The notes beneath the pieces were generated by a model. The model searched no databases. It had not been told where the DNA came from and saw only the letters and a program-made list of their open reading frames with translations. From NCBI GenBank assembly GCA_944470555.2, contig OX104134.1:73340678-73404677 (forward strand): 64,000 nt of DNA, read 5' to 3'. The first letter of the stretch is position 1. Each line of letters starts with the position of its first letter. Source of the stretch: Heterobilharzia americana (taxonomy: Eukaryota > Platyhelminthes > Trematoda > Strigeidida > Schistosomatidae). The position numbers were made by a program, and so were the translations under genes. Shown here one piece after another: positions 22,501 through 37,500 of the stretch.

Positions 22501-25500
22501 AATTAGGAAAAACGATATTCCGAAAATAATATCAATAATAAACTGGACATATTGAAGGAACACACCAGCTACGACTAAAATATTTACTGTATGTTTTCGG
22601 ACACTCGATTTCAACGAATAAGCAAAACGATGAAGTGAACTTACACATCACCTGTACGAAGAGACCGCAGACAAATAAAAGCTGCTTCGCGACATAATTC
22701 AGATAAATCATTTCCAGAAAGGCCTTCAGTTTTGTCAGCAATCTGTTTAAGATCATCTTCAGAGAGTGCTTTAGCAACTTGATCATCTTTAAGCAGTACT
22801 TTCAGAATATGATTTCTCTGGTTTGTATTAGGAAGTGGAACTTTTATCTGCGAAACAAAACAATTATATTAGTAATAAGACTTTGCATAATGCTGTAAGT
22901 AAAGCAAACTGGGCATGTTTGAAGTTTAAAGTAATCAAGGCAAATCATTGACCGACTAGGTTATAAATGAATGTTTAGGTTATACTGATCTCGTTAACCA
23001 CTGTTACTGGTTGATGAAACTAGTTTGAATATGCTTGTATCTATTAACAGAGTAGAGTTAAATACTAGCGTCTGTAGGTAACACTGAGTATTACAATTAA
23101 TGAGAGAAACGATAGGATTTCATCTCATCTCGAACAGTAATTAATTTAAACAGCTGCTGCGAAATAAGCAGGCGATTTGGTGATAATAGAAACTCAGATG
23201 ACAAAATAACTATAATACTATGCATAAATTTACCTTATACGGCAGACGTCGTAATATTGCTTGATCTAAGTCTCCAGGTCTATTTGTTGCGCCAACAATT
23301 ATTATTTGTGTATTGTCCTGTGTTAATAATCCATCCCACAAAGCCATAAACTGAGTTTTTATCATCCGTGTGGCTTCATTATCCATTTGAGAACGTGTGG
23401 TTAAGAATGAATCTACGAGGATAAAGTATTATCAAAGCATTTTAGTGCATGAAACTAACCATATCAGAAGTAATATTCATACATAGGTGGTCAACATTAT
23501 GAACTTTAGGAGTAAACTGCTAACACGGTTGTGTGCACTATAAGATAATCTAGCTGCAAAACTGATTTCTTATCTAATTACTTGTGTTTTCAAGCCTAGT
23601 TCATCAACAACAGTTTTTTTATGACTGCAAACTGATAAGAATGAATCAGATAAGAAATATCTAGTTTCGGAAAATTTGATCAATAGAATTAATATACGTA
23701 TGTGTTTAGGAGATATACATTAAGCATCATCAAAAATAATTAACTAGAAAGCCCCCAAAAGTTGACCAATAATACTTTTAACACGATTAAAGTTGGATGG
23801 CAGAATAACATTTTGGGATTTACAGAATACATGCAGAGAAGCTGAGAGTCCACCCATTTAGGTCAGATATTCAAGTTGGTTAGTCAGTTAGTCCATAATG
23901 GACAAACTCTACGTAGATTTAACTGCATTTGAATGAAGAGAAATGCATCTTCAGCATTCCCCAGCTACCTTTCAGTGTTCAGAACGCTTTGCATTTTTTT
24001 CAGCCTCTTCACTCAACAGGTCTAAACCTACTACTAAACCAATAGGCACTCACAAGCCCACAGGTGTTTGAATAAGAAGCCATTAACAGAATGATGTAAT
24101 TACTCCGCACCCATTTCATTGAGAAACATTGCCATTAGTTCTCTCGATAAATAGAGTCTAGTATTACCATGTTTTGTTCCAGAAAGCTCGAGCTCTCTTC
24201 CAACCCAAACATATTTCAGCTACAGTCGTACATCAAGGTAGGTGGTCCCTCGACATGTGAAATACATGTCTAAACTATTTCAGTTGATTGAGGTTCACAA
24301 CCTTATCGCCTTCCTTGCTTAGCACTTTACACTACTTCGACGCTGCTCGCATATGGCAGCAGTGCTCCAATAAACCTAATGATATCACCTAGAATACCAG
24401 TAACAATTATAAACAAGTCACGACAAAAATAAAAATGTATTAAAACTGCTGTAGTGCTGGGAACCATCTGATGTAATCCTTTATAAGTAACATAGAGCTC
24501 TGAGACCACACTGAAACAGTTCTTTAAGATCATAAAGAATAGAGAAAAGATTCTATTTATCAATATTTTATGCAGAACAAAAAGAAATTAACTATTTTTC
24601 GTGCAATAAAAATACACACGCAAAAGTTTACAATGTCACCAACTGGAGTTAACTGATGAGGTATCGTATCATACATCAGATGTAAGCAATTCGATTCAGT
24701 AACATGAGAAATATTTTGAAGATGTTTGTTTTGTCTTCCAAAGTTGGGTGGAAATGTGGGTCGGCTGTTAGTAACAAAGCTTCAATTTTCTGGTCCAAAA
24801 GTTGAGGAAACGAATGATTTCATATCTCGTGAAGACGACAAACATCACATAAGATGACAACGTACTGACAATCAGAGCATGGAACTTAGGCAATACAGTA
24901 GACTGTAATTCCATATTAGATCAGTTCATTTGCTATACCACATAGCGATGAAGTAGTTTAAAAAAAAATTATCACTGTGTGCTACACCGAATGAACTAAT
25001 GTTATGCTCGAAACACAGAAGGCTGAAGTAAAAATTGATTAAAAACACAACTTTAGGAAAAGCACACATATCCTAGTCTTTGAATGCAACTGCTCTTACA
25101 ATTATCACCAATGGATGAATATTCTAAAAGTCTTATTTTCGATCTGTCAAGCGTGTGGCATTATACTGCACAAACATTGGTAATGTACAGTGTTGCTTTA
25201 AGAAAAACGAATAAAATCTTATCTAATATGTTCATCTTCCTACCTGTAGTTCAATTGTTTTCTCGATATTTTCATGACATGTAGTTTTACAGAAAGTTAT
25301 TTGTACCTATTGCACCTTGCACCGAACTGCTGACAACATGCCATTAATCTAACTATGAATACGATTCTCGAAAGTGATGCATAATTACAAGTCGCAAATA
25401 AATTATTACAGTTTATACTCTACTGACAGCCTTCTAGGTGTCAATTTAAGTTGACCTAAATACAGCAAATAGGTAATAGATTTTTAACAGTAAATTCTTA

Positions 25501-28500
25501 TGTGTTATGTGAATTCCTCGTCAGCATTCATGGATGTATTTTAACCACCGAAGAACTATTACACAAAAATGAAATAATTCACAGCACCACTTATTAATGT
25601 AGAAGTTATGATACTGTATGAAGGTACCTATAAATCCGGAGTATGAGCTAGATTATGTAAAAAGTCCCCGTTCTATTTACTCCTTTGTCAAATTTCTTCA
25701 ACACACACTTTTATAACCTCGACAATCTATAAATCCGAGCAAATGAGAATGTTAATAAGCAAAATTGTATAAGAAGGCTGCATGCAACCCTGCTTGGACT
25801 AAGTTTTCTGATTGCTAGCACATGTAAAGTGAGCGCATTTGTAACTTCGAAGAAAAATTATACTCGTCAACGAGACCCAAATTAGCACCTCCAAGTTTTG
25901 CATTCCAAGGGTTTACTACTAATGAGTCTTTTGCTTTAGTGACCATATTGTACACTTGATCGGTAGATTACGTTACAACTTAGGAATATTATTATTATTA
26001 GTCCCTTGGGTTCCTAATGGAACATAAAGCTTCAGTAGCACGTTCCATTCCACTCTCTTCTCTGAAATATTTTGAACCTAGCTCCACGACAACCCACAAC
26101 CTCTCATTTTCTCCTCGCACGATCTTCTCCATGTCACCCTCGGACGTCCAACTCTTCACTTCCCATGGGGATTCCACTCGAGGGCCCAAAGCGTGATGTC
26201 CCCACTCGACCTTCTCAGTGCATGCCCAATCCATCTCCACTTCCTTCTGCATATTTGTTGGGTGACAGGTTCGTTCCCAGAGCTCCTTGTTGCTTATTCC
26301 TGTCAGTCTGGCCATCTGATCTTCAATAGCGAGCGTAAGTAGTTGTTGATGAATGTCTGTTGTTTATTGGAAATCCCTTTCGTAACGCGCCAAGTCTCTG
26401 AACCATACAGAAGCACTGACTTGACGTTGGTGTTGAAAATCCGGATATTGTTCCACATGCTGAATGCAGAAGATCTCCACACTGGTTTCAGGTCAATGAA
26501 AGCCTGTCTTGCTTTTCCCATTCTGACTTTGACATCCTCGTCTGTGCCTGTGGCATCTGTAGTTGAAACAGTGCTTCCTAGATAGGTGAAGGAGGTTACT
26601 TCCTTCAAGTTTCTCCTGTTGATGGTGATTAGAGTTTGTTGTTGTTGTTGTTGTTGGTTGGGTATCTTCATCACTTCTGTCTTCTCTATATTCACTTGAA
26701 CTCCCGTCTTCGCTTCCTCTTCTATCAACTTGTTAGTTTTCGCCTGTAGATCTTCAAGTTTGTGTGACATCAGGCACAAGTCATCGGCGAAATCCAGATC
26801 TTCTAGATTGTTTTCTGCGGTCCAGCGTATCCCCCTCTTCTCGCTCCTCACTGTTTGTTGCATGATCCAGTCGACCACAATCAGGAATATCATGGGGGAT
26901 AGTAGGCGATCTTGTTCACTCCTGTCTTCACTTCAAAAGCATCACTGAGCTCCCCATTGTGAATTACTTGGCATGTGGCGTCTTCATATAGTTGTTGAGT
27001 GAGGCGGATAAACAACAACTTAGGAATAGGCAATATTATGTTGACCAATCAATGTTATACTTCGATACTCTCACATTTCTAGATATAATTCAATAAAATA
27101 TTAGAAACAATGAACCCTAAAATCTCATATTTTCTGTTTAATTAAATAAAATTGATTATTTTCATAGGGATTAGATATATTTACCGAATAAAAACGATCC
27201 AACCTTATTAACGCAGGCACTGTCAAAATGCAGAAAATACTTCGAAAATATCTCACTTACCTAATTCATCTATAAATATAATAGTTGGTTGTATTTTTTC
27301 AGCTAGACTGAATGTGGCCTCTACATACTTTTGTGTTTCACCATACCACATATTTACAAGGGTGGCTATCTGAAATACACAGAATAGTAGCAGAAAAGAA
27401 TCTTTGAGAATTTTACCAAACTGTTAAGTAATAACAAAACCGGTCAATGAAAAGCATATTATATTAGATCAGAAAAAGTTAACTTATTCCAAGAAACATA
27501 CTATTAATATCGAGGCAGAAGTTATTCAGAACTTATCATGTTTTTAAAGATGTGATAAATTGTACCTCCATTTAAGACTGTTTATCAGTGATAGATAGAT
27601 AAATAGCCTTGTGAAAAGAAAATGTTTTACTTCAAGAGGAAAAATTCCTCATCATTGTATTCCAACTAGATTATCCTACGCCAATAAGTAGAATGTGTTA
27701 AACTAAGTGTTTTACTGAATTATCATTTTTGATACAATACTTATCACCCACTTACTATTGTTGATACAAGAAGGTTTGGAAACAAACAATCGCCTAACAT
27801 TTTTCAGCTTCTTTAGTATTATAAATGTACATGTTATTGCCCACTGTAGATTTTTTAAACAGATTACTCTCAAAAGAAATAATCTGTAGGTTTTCATAAG
27901 TTTGGAGAAAGTAATATTTGATACGAAGTGGACCTTAAGTATGCGGTGTTGGTCGAATGCGATGTATGTAAAATGAACATGAGTTTTTCACAATGTTATA
28001 GATTTAAGTCTACTGTTAGGCATTATGATGTGAAATATCATAATGTACTGGATAAAATAAAGAAAATCTTGTAGGTTTTCAAGTATGAAGAATGAGGAGG
28101 TAAGCACCGAGCGAAAAAAAGGTAGTAACTTACATGAAGAATGAAACAATGTTTAGCTATGGAATTAATAAAGAGGTTTAACTTTTATCGACCACATGAC
28201 AGATGCCTTACATACTGACATTTCTAGAAGAAAATTTTCTTTCTGCGGATTTCATTTAGTAAGGCTGTATAATGATATTTATAGTCACGGAAATAGATGA
28301 CAGTAGGATCATGTGATTTCGGCAAGTGTTTAAGAGCAGGACAAAAATCGTTTATAAAAACAGAAGGGAATTCCTACTAGGGCTTTGATAAGGCTTATTA
28401 GTACACGTAAAGCTATCAAAAACAAAGATAAGGTCAAAGATTGATCATCGTTTGGCTAAGCATAGATGACGAAGTTATTCCTCTGTAGTTTTGAGGGAGG

Positions 28501-31500
28501 GCACTCTATAGAGTACTTCGCAGGAAATTCTGTGAGAGACCAGGTGTTCGGAGATAACGAGGTGTTCAAGAATAGAACTGTTGAAATCTTTTCCAGACCT
28601 TTAGATGAACAAAGTGAATGATATTCCGAAGTATTTTTACAGAACTGGTACTGTGTACGACCAATGTATGCTAGTTCTTATGAACAAGTAAACTGGATAG
28701 GTGCACATTAAGGTGGTTAAAAGCAGTATTCTGTGATTCTTAGACTAAGAGTGAAATTTCTTTCTCAAAGGATCTTCAGAGACAGTTTTTGAGGTTTCAG
28801 CTGCAATGTGGTTATTTATAGTTCTAACCAATAAGTTAACGATGTGAGTTCAGCCTTACTGATATCGAAGTAACAGTCACTGCAGGAAGAACCGAAAAAC
28901 GTTTTACAAGACAAGACGTTCCGAGTGTCATATGGTGCACGAGAGGCAGTCATTCAGATGGTCGATATTAGGATGCAAAAATATAAACACGATTTATAAG
29001 ATAACTAAAACTTCAGATGACAAAAGTAGAGAGATTAGTGGTCGCAATTTATTGACTAGAAAATACGAGAATAAAATTGATTTTAAACATATCAAATTTC
29101 TGTCAAGAGGCTTTGTCTCATAAAACAAAAACTAACTAGAAACACGTGTTAAAAAAAGTGGACAAATTCCAGTTTTTTGAATAGAGTACAGTTAGTCTCT
29201 CCTTGGCAGACAGTTATCAAACGAAATATCAGTTTCTACTTTCATTCCCAAGACATTGCCTCAGTCACTTACAGCTTTTAAATTGATGACATTTTCTCAT
29301 CCGAGACGTGTTGCATATTGGTGAAAATCTCGTCGCCCAACGGTTTGTGCAGATATCCCGATTGCCATTTAAAAAGTACAAATGCTTTCTACAATGACTA
29401 ACAGGATTTCATCTTACCTGCACCTAAAGCGTTCACGAAAGTACACAACAGTGCACATGAACGTCATTTAAACCCAGTTTACATCAAATGATTCATGATC
29501 ACGTTAGTTAAAAAACAATGGGGTCAGTATGATTATTGAACTACTGTTCAGTGCAACATTTTACGCTCATATTTGTGCAACTTTGATGTCTTAATTTCGG
29601 CTATTTGTCTGAAAAAGCTAGAACAAACCGGCCAGGAGAGGCGATTTATGCATGATAGACATGATATGCATGATAGAGTTTTGAACACACACTTATAAAT
29701 AATGTCCTTGACATTACTCAGAGCAATATAATTTATGATGCCGTTACATTGGATTTTAATAAAAGTTTATAGATAGAAAATAGTGATATATTTTATACCG
29801 TCATGTTTTTTCATTTGCCAGCACATATAAACAAAGAATTTCAATGTGCAAATGTCAACAGCACAAGTGATTAAAACGGGCACTTTTATAAAACACTCAT
29901 ATGTGGAAAAAAACGAGTAACATTAAAGGGCACTCTAACGACTGCTGAGGTAATCAATCGCGCTCTGCTACTTTATGAAAAGCTACCTTCCTAGCCAGAA
30001 TATTGAAGTCTGACTAGTTATTTCAGCAGTTACTGGGTTGTCTATAAGGTTACTCGAACAAACAGTCATCTGAAAGACTATGTCAGTCTAACAAGCTGAA
30101 TAACAACACTGATAACTACAGGAACCAAGAGAGGAGATAATGTGTATTGCAATCATATAAAGAAATTGGAAACCACGAAGCGATTCATGAAATGCTTCAT
30201 CTAGAAAATGTGAACTTTCAAAAAGTATGAACACAGACGGTTTCATCACTTGAAAACATCTCTATCCTGACACAAGTTTCAAACAAGCAACAATGTATAC
30301 GCAGTTAGAAGTGTCGAGAATAGGCACTTCATCCTTCCTGGACTGTTGTAAGACCCACTTTGCGGTACTGAGAAACATTAGTTTCGCAACATATCGTAGG
30401 TTTTCGTGATGGCAGCGTCGATCCTCCGTTTGATTCTGTCATTCACATGTTCACTTTTAAACCGGAGATTGACATATATATTTTTGGATGTGAAGATGGC
30501 TGGTTTCCCTTCCGCCATTCTGGCATACTTGCTGATGAATCTCTCAGGATATTCATTTTTTGATAGGGTTTCTTTCTGAGGAAAACGTCTAAAAACCGGA
30601 TCGTATGATTTTTCTTCATTCTAGAATGCGAATATGAGAATTGGATGGCATGAGTGGAATTTCTTAAACACTGCTTCTGCCTCCACTTAACCGCTATTTA
30701 TACTAAAAATATCATCTATGTATCGTAGATATAATCTCATGTGTTGTGTGTACTGTCTCAGGGAACCAGACTCTAGATTCGAAAGAAACAGGTTTGCATA
30801 ATTGAAGCCTAAGGTAATCCTCACTGTAACATCATTGATTTGGCGAAACAACTAGCCATTAAGATGAAACTGGATATTCTTAATGGATAAAAATAATAAG
30901 TGACTCAGTTTTGTCGATGGAACAAGAGTATCATTTACCTCTCTATGCATGAAGTCAATAGTTTCCATAACTGACAAACATTAGTGTACTGTATACGTTT
31001 GTCAGTCTGATTATCTGAGGTAACCGTGGTTTCGCAAACTTGGGTTGATACTGGGCGACGATTGAAGGTGAAAAGAAAATTGAGGCCGCGGCAAGATTAG
31101 AACCAGCAGCCTTCTCTACTTCACGTTCAGCTGCTACAATTTTCTTCAAGATGAATGGTATATGCGCTTTTGGTGATTGAAGTGCGATAAAAATCTCGTC
31201 AGCAGTTGCGTCTCATGGCTCAGTTGGTAGAGCACAGTGTCGGAAAACCGGTGGTCGCTGGTTTAAATGCTAACTCGATTCAAATTTTTATCTCCCTTCG
31301 ATCATCACCTAGTATTAATTAATGTTTGTTGGTCACCATTATTAGTTAATTAATTTTATTCTTGTCTTCTTCTATATTCTTTACTAACTTGTTCTGTTTA
31401 ATGAGCAGATTTATCACTAATATTCATCATTAATGGCTCATCAAGTATTTCATTCACGATGATGCAATTAATCCATTTAAGTTTTCAGAAAACCTTGATG

Positions 31501-34500
31501 TTTCCAATCCTGATTGGTTATCGTAAATATAAATGTGTATGTGTATCACACTGTATTTAATCATTGTATATATAATCAAGTATTTAGAGTAGTCAGTTTA
31601 AGAGTTCAATCGAAATTTATGAATTCATTAAATTCTTTCTAAACATATGTTGCTTGGTTTTATTACTTACTAAAATTATTTGCATCGACAGTAAGTAGAA
31701 AAAATTATTTACTTGAAGTGAATCACTATATGTAGAGGAGACAGAAAAAATTTACGCTAATTCGAAATCTTATCCAGTTGGATAGGGGAACTTTATCGAT
31801 GTGAAATGGATTTCATTTACAAATTTACATTTTTGTAATCAGTTCAATGTACTGCATCATGATAACGGATAATTGTATAGATATGTCATATGAATCATTT
31901 CTATAACATAATTCCCCTTCACTTTGGTGAAAAATTAGGACAAATTTGTCTACAGTAAACCATTATTTTCCTACTGAGGTTCGAAAAAATTCCACTAGAA
32001 AACAACATTCGCATAATAAGTACTAACTAACGGGGAAATCCTGTTATAACAAAAGAAATGAACTTTTTCGTCCATAATAGACTACTAGTTTTATAGGACA
32101 AGAAAACTATGACAATGAGTGTCAATTACATTCATGATTTATTTGTGAAAAGAGAAACTAAAAGAAAGGATTTAACAAAAATCATGTTTAAGATAAATCA
32201 AGTCAATTCAGAAGATAGTGCAGATAGAAACGATACAATTAGAAATTCCACCTTAAAAGCGCAAAGTCTTAAGTCAGTCAAACAGTTGGAGCCTTACTTT
32301 CAAAATGAAGACCATTCCGCCATAAGAAAAGTAAAGAGGGAATTCCACCAATAGTTAGCTTAGTACAACTGACATTTTGCAGCTTTATGATCTCTTTTAG
32401 TTTTTTGTACTGGTTGTTTCGTATAACATAGTATTTTAGGGAAACACAAAATATATGCGAAAAAGGTATTCAAACAAGTGGTGTGAATAGTATAAAAAAA
32501 CGACTAGAGTTTTAATTTTTGAATAGCAGGTTTAGCAAAGACGGTCAGAGAATTCTTTGCCAATCAAACAAATAATTCACTTTGTAGTTGTTCATATAAA
32601 AAGAAGGCGTAATCGTGAACTACTAAAAGAGTTGTTAAGATACAACACTTGAAAGTATAAAAAAATCATTTTCATAAACTAGAATGACTACTTCTTGAAG
32701 TACGTTGCTATGCACTTTTAGACGAAAAAGTAATTTACAAGACTAACTTATATGTTTAGAAACAGATTTAGTGAACGCCAAACCACGTTAAAAATAGATG
32801 ATCAACTCCAGTCATTTTAACTACGAGGCAATTATTTTTGAAATATTGTAAAAACAAGAGTTACATTTGCAATTTAACATGGTGTTTAAAATGGGTGCTC
32901 TTATAACAATTATATTGGGAGGTATTCATCCATAGCTGACTGCTTCGAAAAAGATGAGAAGTCCGTTACAAGCCGCCAAATTTGCTTTACTCCTTATATG
33001 CAGTATTTATTCAACTTGGTATACTACCCGTTTTAAATGAGTACATCTTAGTTTATTACTGCTTCTGTTATTTTACCAGCTATCTTTAATACACTTGGAT
33101 AGAGATTCCTTATATGCAGCTTGACTAAAACCGGTAGTGATATTATACATCCTCAACACATTAGAAGTATCTTTTGCTCACAGCGAAGTCGTCAGACTGA
33201 CGAAATCAACGTAAGACCTCACACACAGGCACGTTGGCTCAAGTTGCACATTTCACAGTAGTGGATAAAGTACAGATGGATAGAAGTAGTGTAGATAAAG
33301 TAGTATGAGAATAACAACCTGAATATGAAGGGTAGTGCGAATATTCAGGTTTTAGAAGATATCGAGGAGTGACCATATCTGCGCCATTGTGACTGATTTT
33401 CAGCCATGCCACCAAGAGTCCTCAATCACTGATTCGTTTCGTTCCGGGGACCCCACAAGACTCAGATCAACAGTAAAGAACTTCATGCATTTGTGCCACC
33501 ACCTTGATCTGTTACTTTGAACAGTCTTCTAACATAATCCAACTTCCCCTAGCATGACACGTCGAGGAAGGAGGTGGCTCGGAATATGCAGCGCACGCCG
33601 AAACCATTTTAATCGACTAAGGTTCACAATCTAGTCGCCCGACTTGTCTAGTACCCTTCGTCTGACTTCGAAGTTGCTCACAAGGTGTCCCACCACACAC
33701 CAGGAGTCCTACGACGATATCTACGTTCAAAAAACTGTAACTATTTCATGTCTCCTACTTCTAACGGCTATATCTCGCAGTCATACAAAATGACAGAACG
33801 GACTGCAGCGCAGCAAAATAGTCCTTTGATAGATAGTTGGATACGTTGGTGCCACAGATAAGGCAAATTGGCAAAAGCCAAATGGGCCTCCCAGATCCGT
33901 GTTGAGATTTCGTCAGTAACCAGCCTGTTCAACCTGATACAACTCTCTAAGTGAATGAATTGATCGACAAATCCCAACTCTTCACTCTCTATCATTAAAC
34001 TAGGAGTTCTTACGGTAGACTAGTCCTGGAGCATTATCTTGTTAAAGTGTATTCCATATCTACTGTTGATAGTTTTTTCAGCTTCTTCTATTCTACAATC
34101 GATCAGGAATACAAAAGTGAGCATCAAAAATTCACTACACAGTTCTACAGTTGTAGTGGTTACCAACCGAAATTTCTCAGTGACCTAGCAACTATGTTTA
34201 GCCAACTATGAGTAATTCTGACTTATTCAGCTGGTTATTAAGTCATCAACATGTCACATTCCAAAATAAAGGCATTCAGACTCGGTTTTAAATACTTAAC
34301 GGACGACAAAAGTTCTTCACAGTGCTTTAAACAAACAAGGATCATTCAAGATTAGTGAACTACATGCTGAAATAATAGCACTCTACTTGTCACCAAGGTA
34401 GCATAAACATTCTTGAATCTATAAAGCACGGCACGATGAGATAGCTTGTTAAGACGTGAAGATTGTCTACTCATATCATTTATTAGTCTTAGAGTAACAA

Positions 34501-37500
34501 ATCGAAGAGTAGAAAGCCGGTACTTCAACATGGAAAGTCAAAGCTACTAATAGAAAGACGTACAAATTAATCAGAAAAATGAATAGATACCAAACAGCCT
34601 TAAATAATAGGGTATTAAAAATTAGAAAAAAGACTTGTCGCCTAACTTAAGTAACTATATTCCGTTGAAAGAGCATTAATACAGTAATTGTCTATCATTT
34701 CCACTGAACAGAAATTCATCGAACAAAACCGAAGGAAGTGAAAGTCCATCTAAATAGAACTATTCAGTTAGATCAATTCAAAAGAGCGTGAATAATAAAT
34801 TGCTCGAAATTCAATCAATAAGAACTCCGTCTCAAAATAATTCATATTCAAACATCTGTATTTATATCTAAAAATAGGCATTACCCTATCTTCTTACGAA
34901 AAGGTAGAAAATCGTAGTGAAAAAGAGAAAGAAAACACGAAGTGACAAGAAGTTACGCCTAAGATTTGATTGTTTCAATGTGTGAATACAGTACTGGATA
35001 TATCTTGGATTTGCGTATTATATGCATTTAGATCTTAGTTTTGTTTTAATTGATTGTAGTGACTTTTACTTCAAGTGAAAACCCTATTTCGTTGATTTCA
35101 ATCATTGATGGAATTGTTCATAGTTGTTGTAAGAATACAGATGTGTAAAGAGGGAATCGGATCACTTTTGAGGTTTGTGGGAATTTATTTATCGATTTCA
35201 AGTTGGTATTCATCATCGACTGATATCAGTTGGAGGACCATTGAAAAACTGGGAGCATCTATTGGACAGCTGTCTCATTCTATTATGGAACTCCCCAGCT
35301 GTGCGCATTCATGACCTCAACAGGGGTCGAACCCAGTGCCTTCAGGTTCCACGGCCGTTGAGCCACTGAGCCGGAATCCAAAGGTTCATATTTCCTACTT
35401 CTGTTAGTTCAAGACGTGGCGCGACCTCCATCCAATGTCACTGTTAAGTAACTGTTCTCGCGTCCCACTTGGTTGGTTCCACCGGTCACCACTTCTCATT
35501 ATAGCAGGACGAAAGTTCTATGCAGCGCTCCCTGGTTTTTAATAGTTTTCCAACCAACCAGAAACTGAATCAGTTAGAATATCTTACTATGTTCATTATT
35601 CTATGAATTTATCCAAAGTATTTTAGTAGATCCAGGTAAATTGATGGGATCACGGATGAAAATTCCTGTAGACTGTAGAACAATCACCCTAAACAATGAA
35701 CGGAGTGTTCATTTCATATTCAGTTTAAATGACTTTTGACTCGCATCGCTCAATAGTTGTTGTCCGAACCACGTGGTTTTACTTAGTCGCTTATATAACT
35801 GATCTTACACGTGATTAATCTCGTATAAGCTAGCCTGAGTGACTTTAAAAGCCACCCTAGTAACAACCAAAATAACCAATTAGAATTCTGTATTTTATGA
35901 AAATTTGCGTTTCCGGCTAAATGAAGAAACCTATTTGGTCATTTCGATTGTTGCTAGGGTGGCCTTTAAGGCCGCCCACTGGCCTTATCTTGTAAGTTTA
36001 ATTCACTCACACGATGAGTCATGCCGTTTGAACCTCTCAACCTAGTACAGCAGACAAAACATAAAGTACTGAGCTTATTGCCCTTACATTTTGGAAATCG
36101 CAATAATCAGTGCACATAACTGAATTTCCTGTCCACAACACACAATGAAACGTAAAGTGAAACCATCGATTTCACATAACAGCCAATTACTTCGAAATTG
36201 TAAGTCATACAGGAATGGATGAGGGGTCAGTCGAAGGCTCTTGAATCGAGCTAATAGCGTTCACAAACTAGTCATCAGTAAGATACCTTTCAAAATAAAT
36301 AAAACAACGCGACTGATAACAACTATCTGAGATCCGTGTTTTTCATTTCCTACCTGACAAAACACATTCCACGGCACGGATGTAGAAATAACGGAAAATT
36401 ATCATTGCTGATATGGCATAGATTAAATATGATAAGGAGACTTGTGTTAGCGTAGCAGTTGACTGAGATTACTATCATTTACCTTCGTTTTCGATTTATT
36501 TTACAAAACCGTTGACAAGACAGCTCTACAGCGGTCCCTACTATGTAATAAACTTAGTTCACCACGAACTAGGATATCAGTCAAATTATGCATGGAATTT
36601 TACATTTATTCAGAATATGACAAAACTATAATAATTCAAGCTTTTTTAACCACTCAGCGTTTTTTTAAGGACAATATCAAAATAACATTTCAAGACACTT
36701 GTGGAACAACATGGTGCTGATAGCAAAATGATTTCAACCTCGTAATTGTCTCAGTGTGAATGAACTACTCCATTTTCTTACGTGTGGTAAATCAGTTAGT
36801 TTTCATCATTTGTCATATTGATCAAAACAGTTTGAATGAGAATTGTGAAGTGCCACTACTAAGAAGAATTACAATGGTGGATAATATTGCATAGCAATTA
36901 ATAAAGGTACAACCTCTCTTAGACAACTATTTGAAAGCAGTGGAACCACTTACCTAGAATAGCGTTACTCAATATGACAAATTGGTATCGTTTACAAAAA
37001 CGTCTTGTTCTGTAAACAATATCACATAGCTTATATCACGAGCCCTTTTCTTGTCGATTACAAACTGCAACTATGTTGCTAAGCACTGTGAAGTCTATAA
37101 TGAGGTATACGCTTCGGTTCCAACTGACAGAGACAGAAACAATGAGAAATCAAGCACAACAGTGCCATCTTTCACATTAGCAGACGGAGATGGACTGGAA
37201 ATAAGTGATTAAAAACTAGCAGGATCCTACCAAATGTGGTTAACTATTTGGACTTAGAGAAAAACAGTTACGACGCGCAAAACCAAAGTGTAGAACTATA
37301 AGAAATCTATTTTTTACGATAAAATACAATGTGCCTCGGAAAACACAAGAAAATTTTTGACCACGGCAGAGAGCCACAGCTAACGATAAAACATGAAAGT
37401 CTAAACGTCGGCAGGTGGAGCAGGATTAGAAACGGTGACTTATCCGTTGAAAGTCGACTAGTTGGATGAATGAACCACAGCTCCCATTACTCATAGCTAG

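Noticed and set aside
31203..31280. Possible tRNA gene (A box TGGCTCAGTTGGTAGAGC)
   Set aside because: The B box is decayed, the acceptor stem does not pair well, and the unit has the tail of a repeated SINE family.
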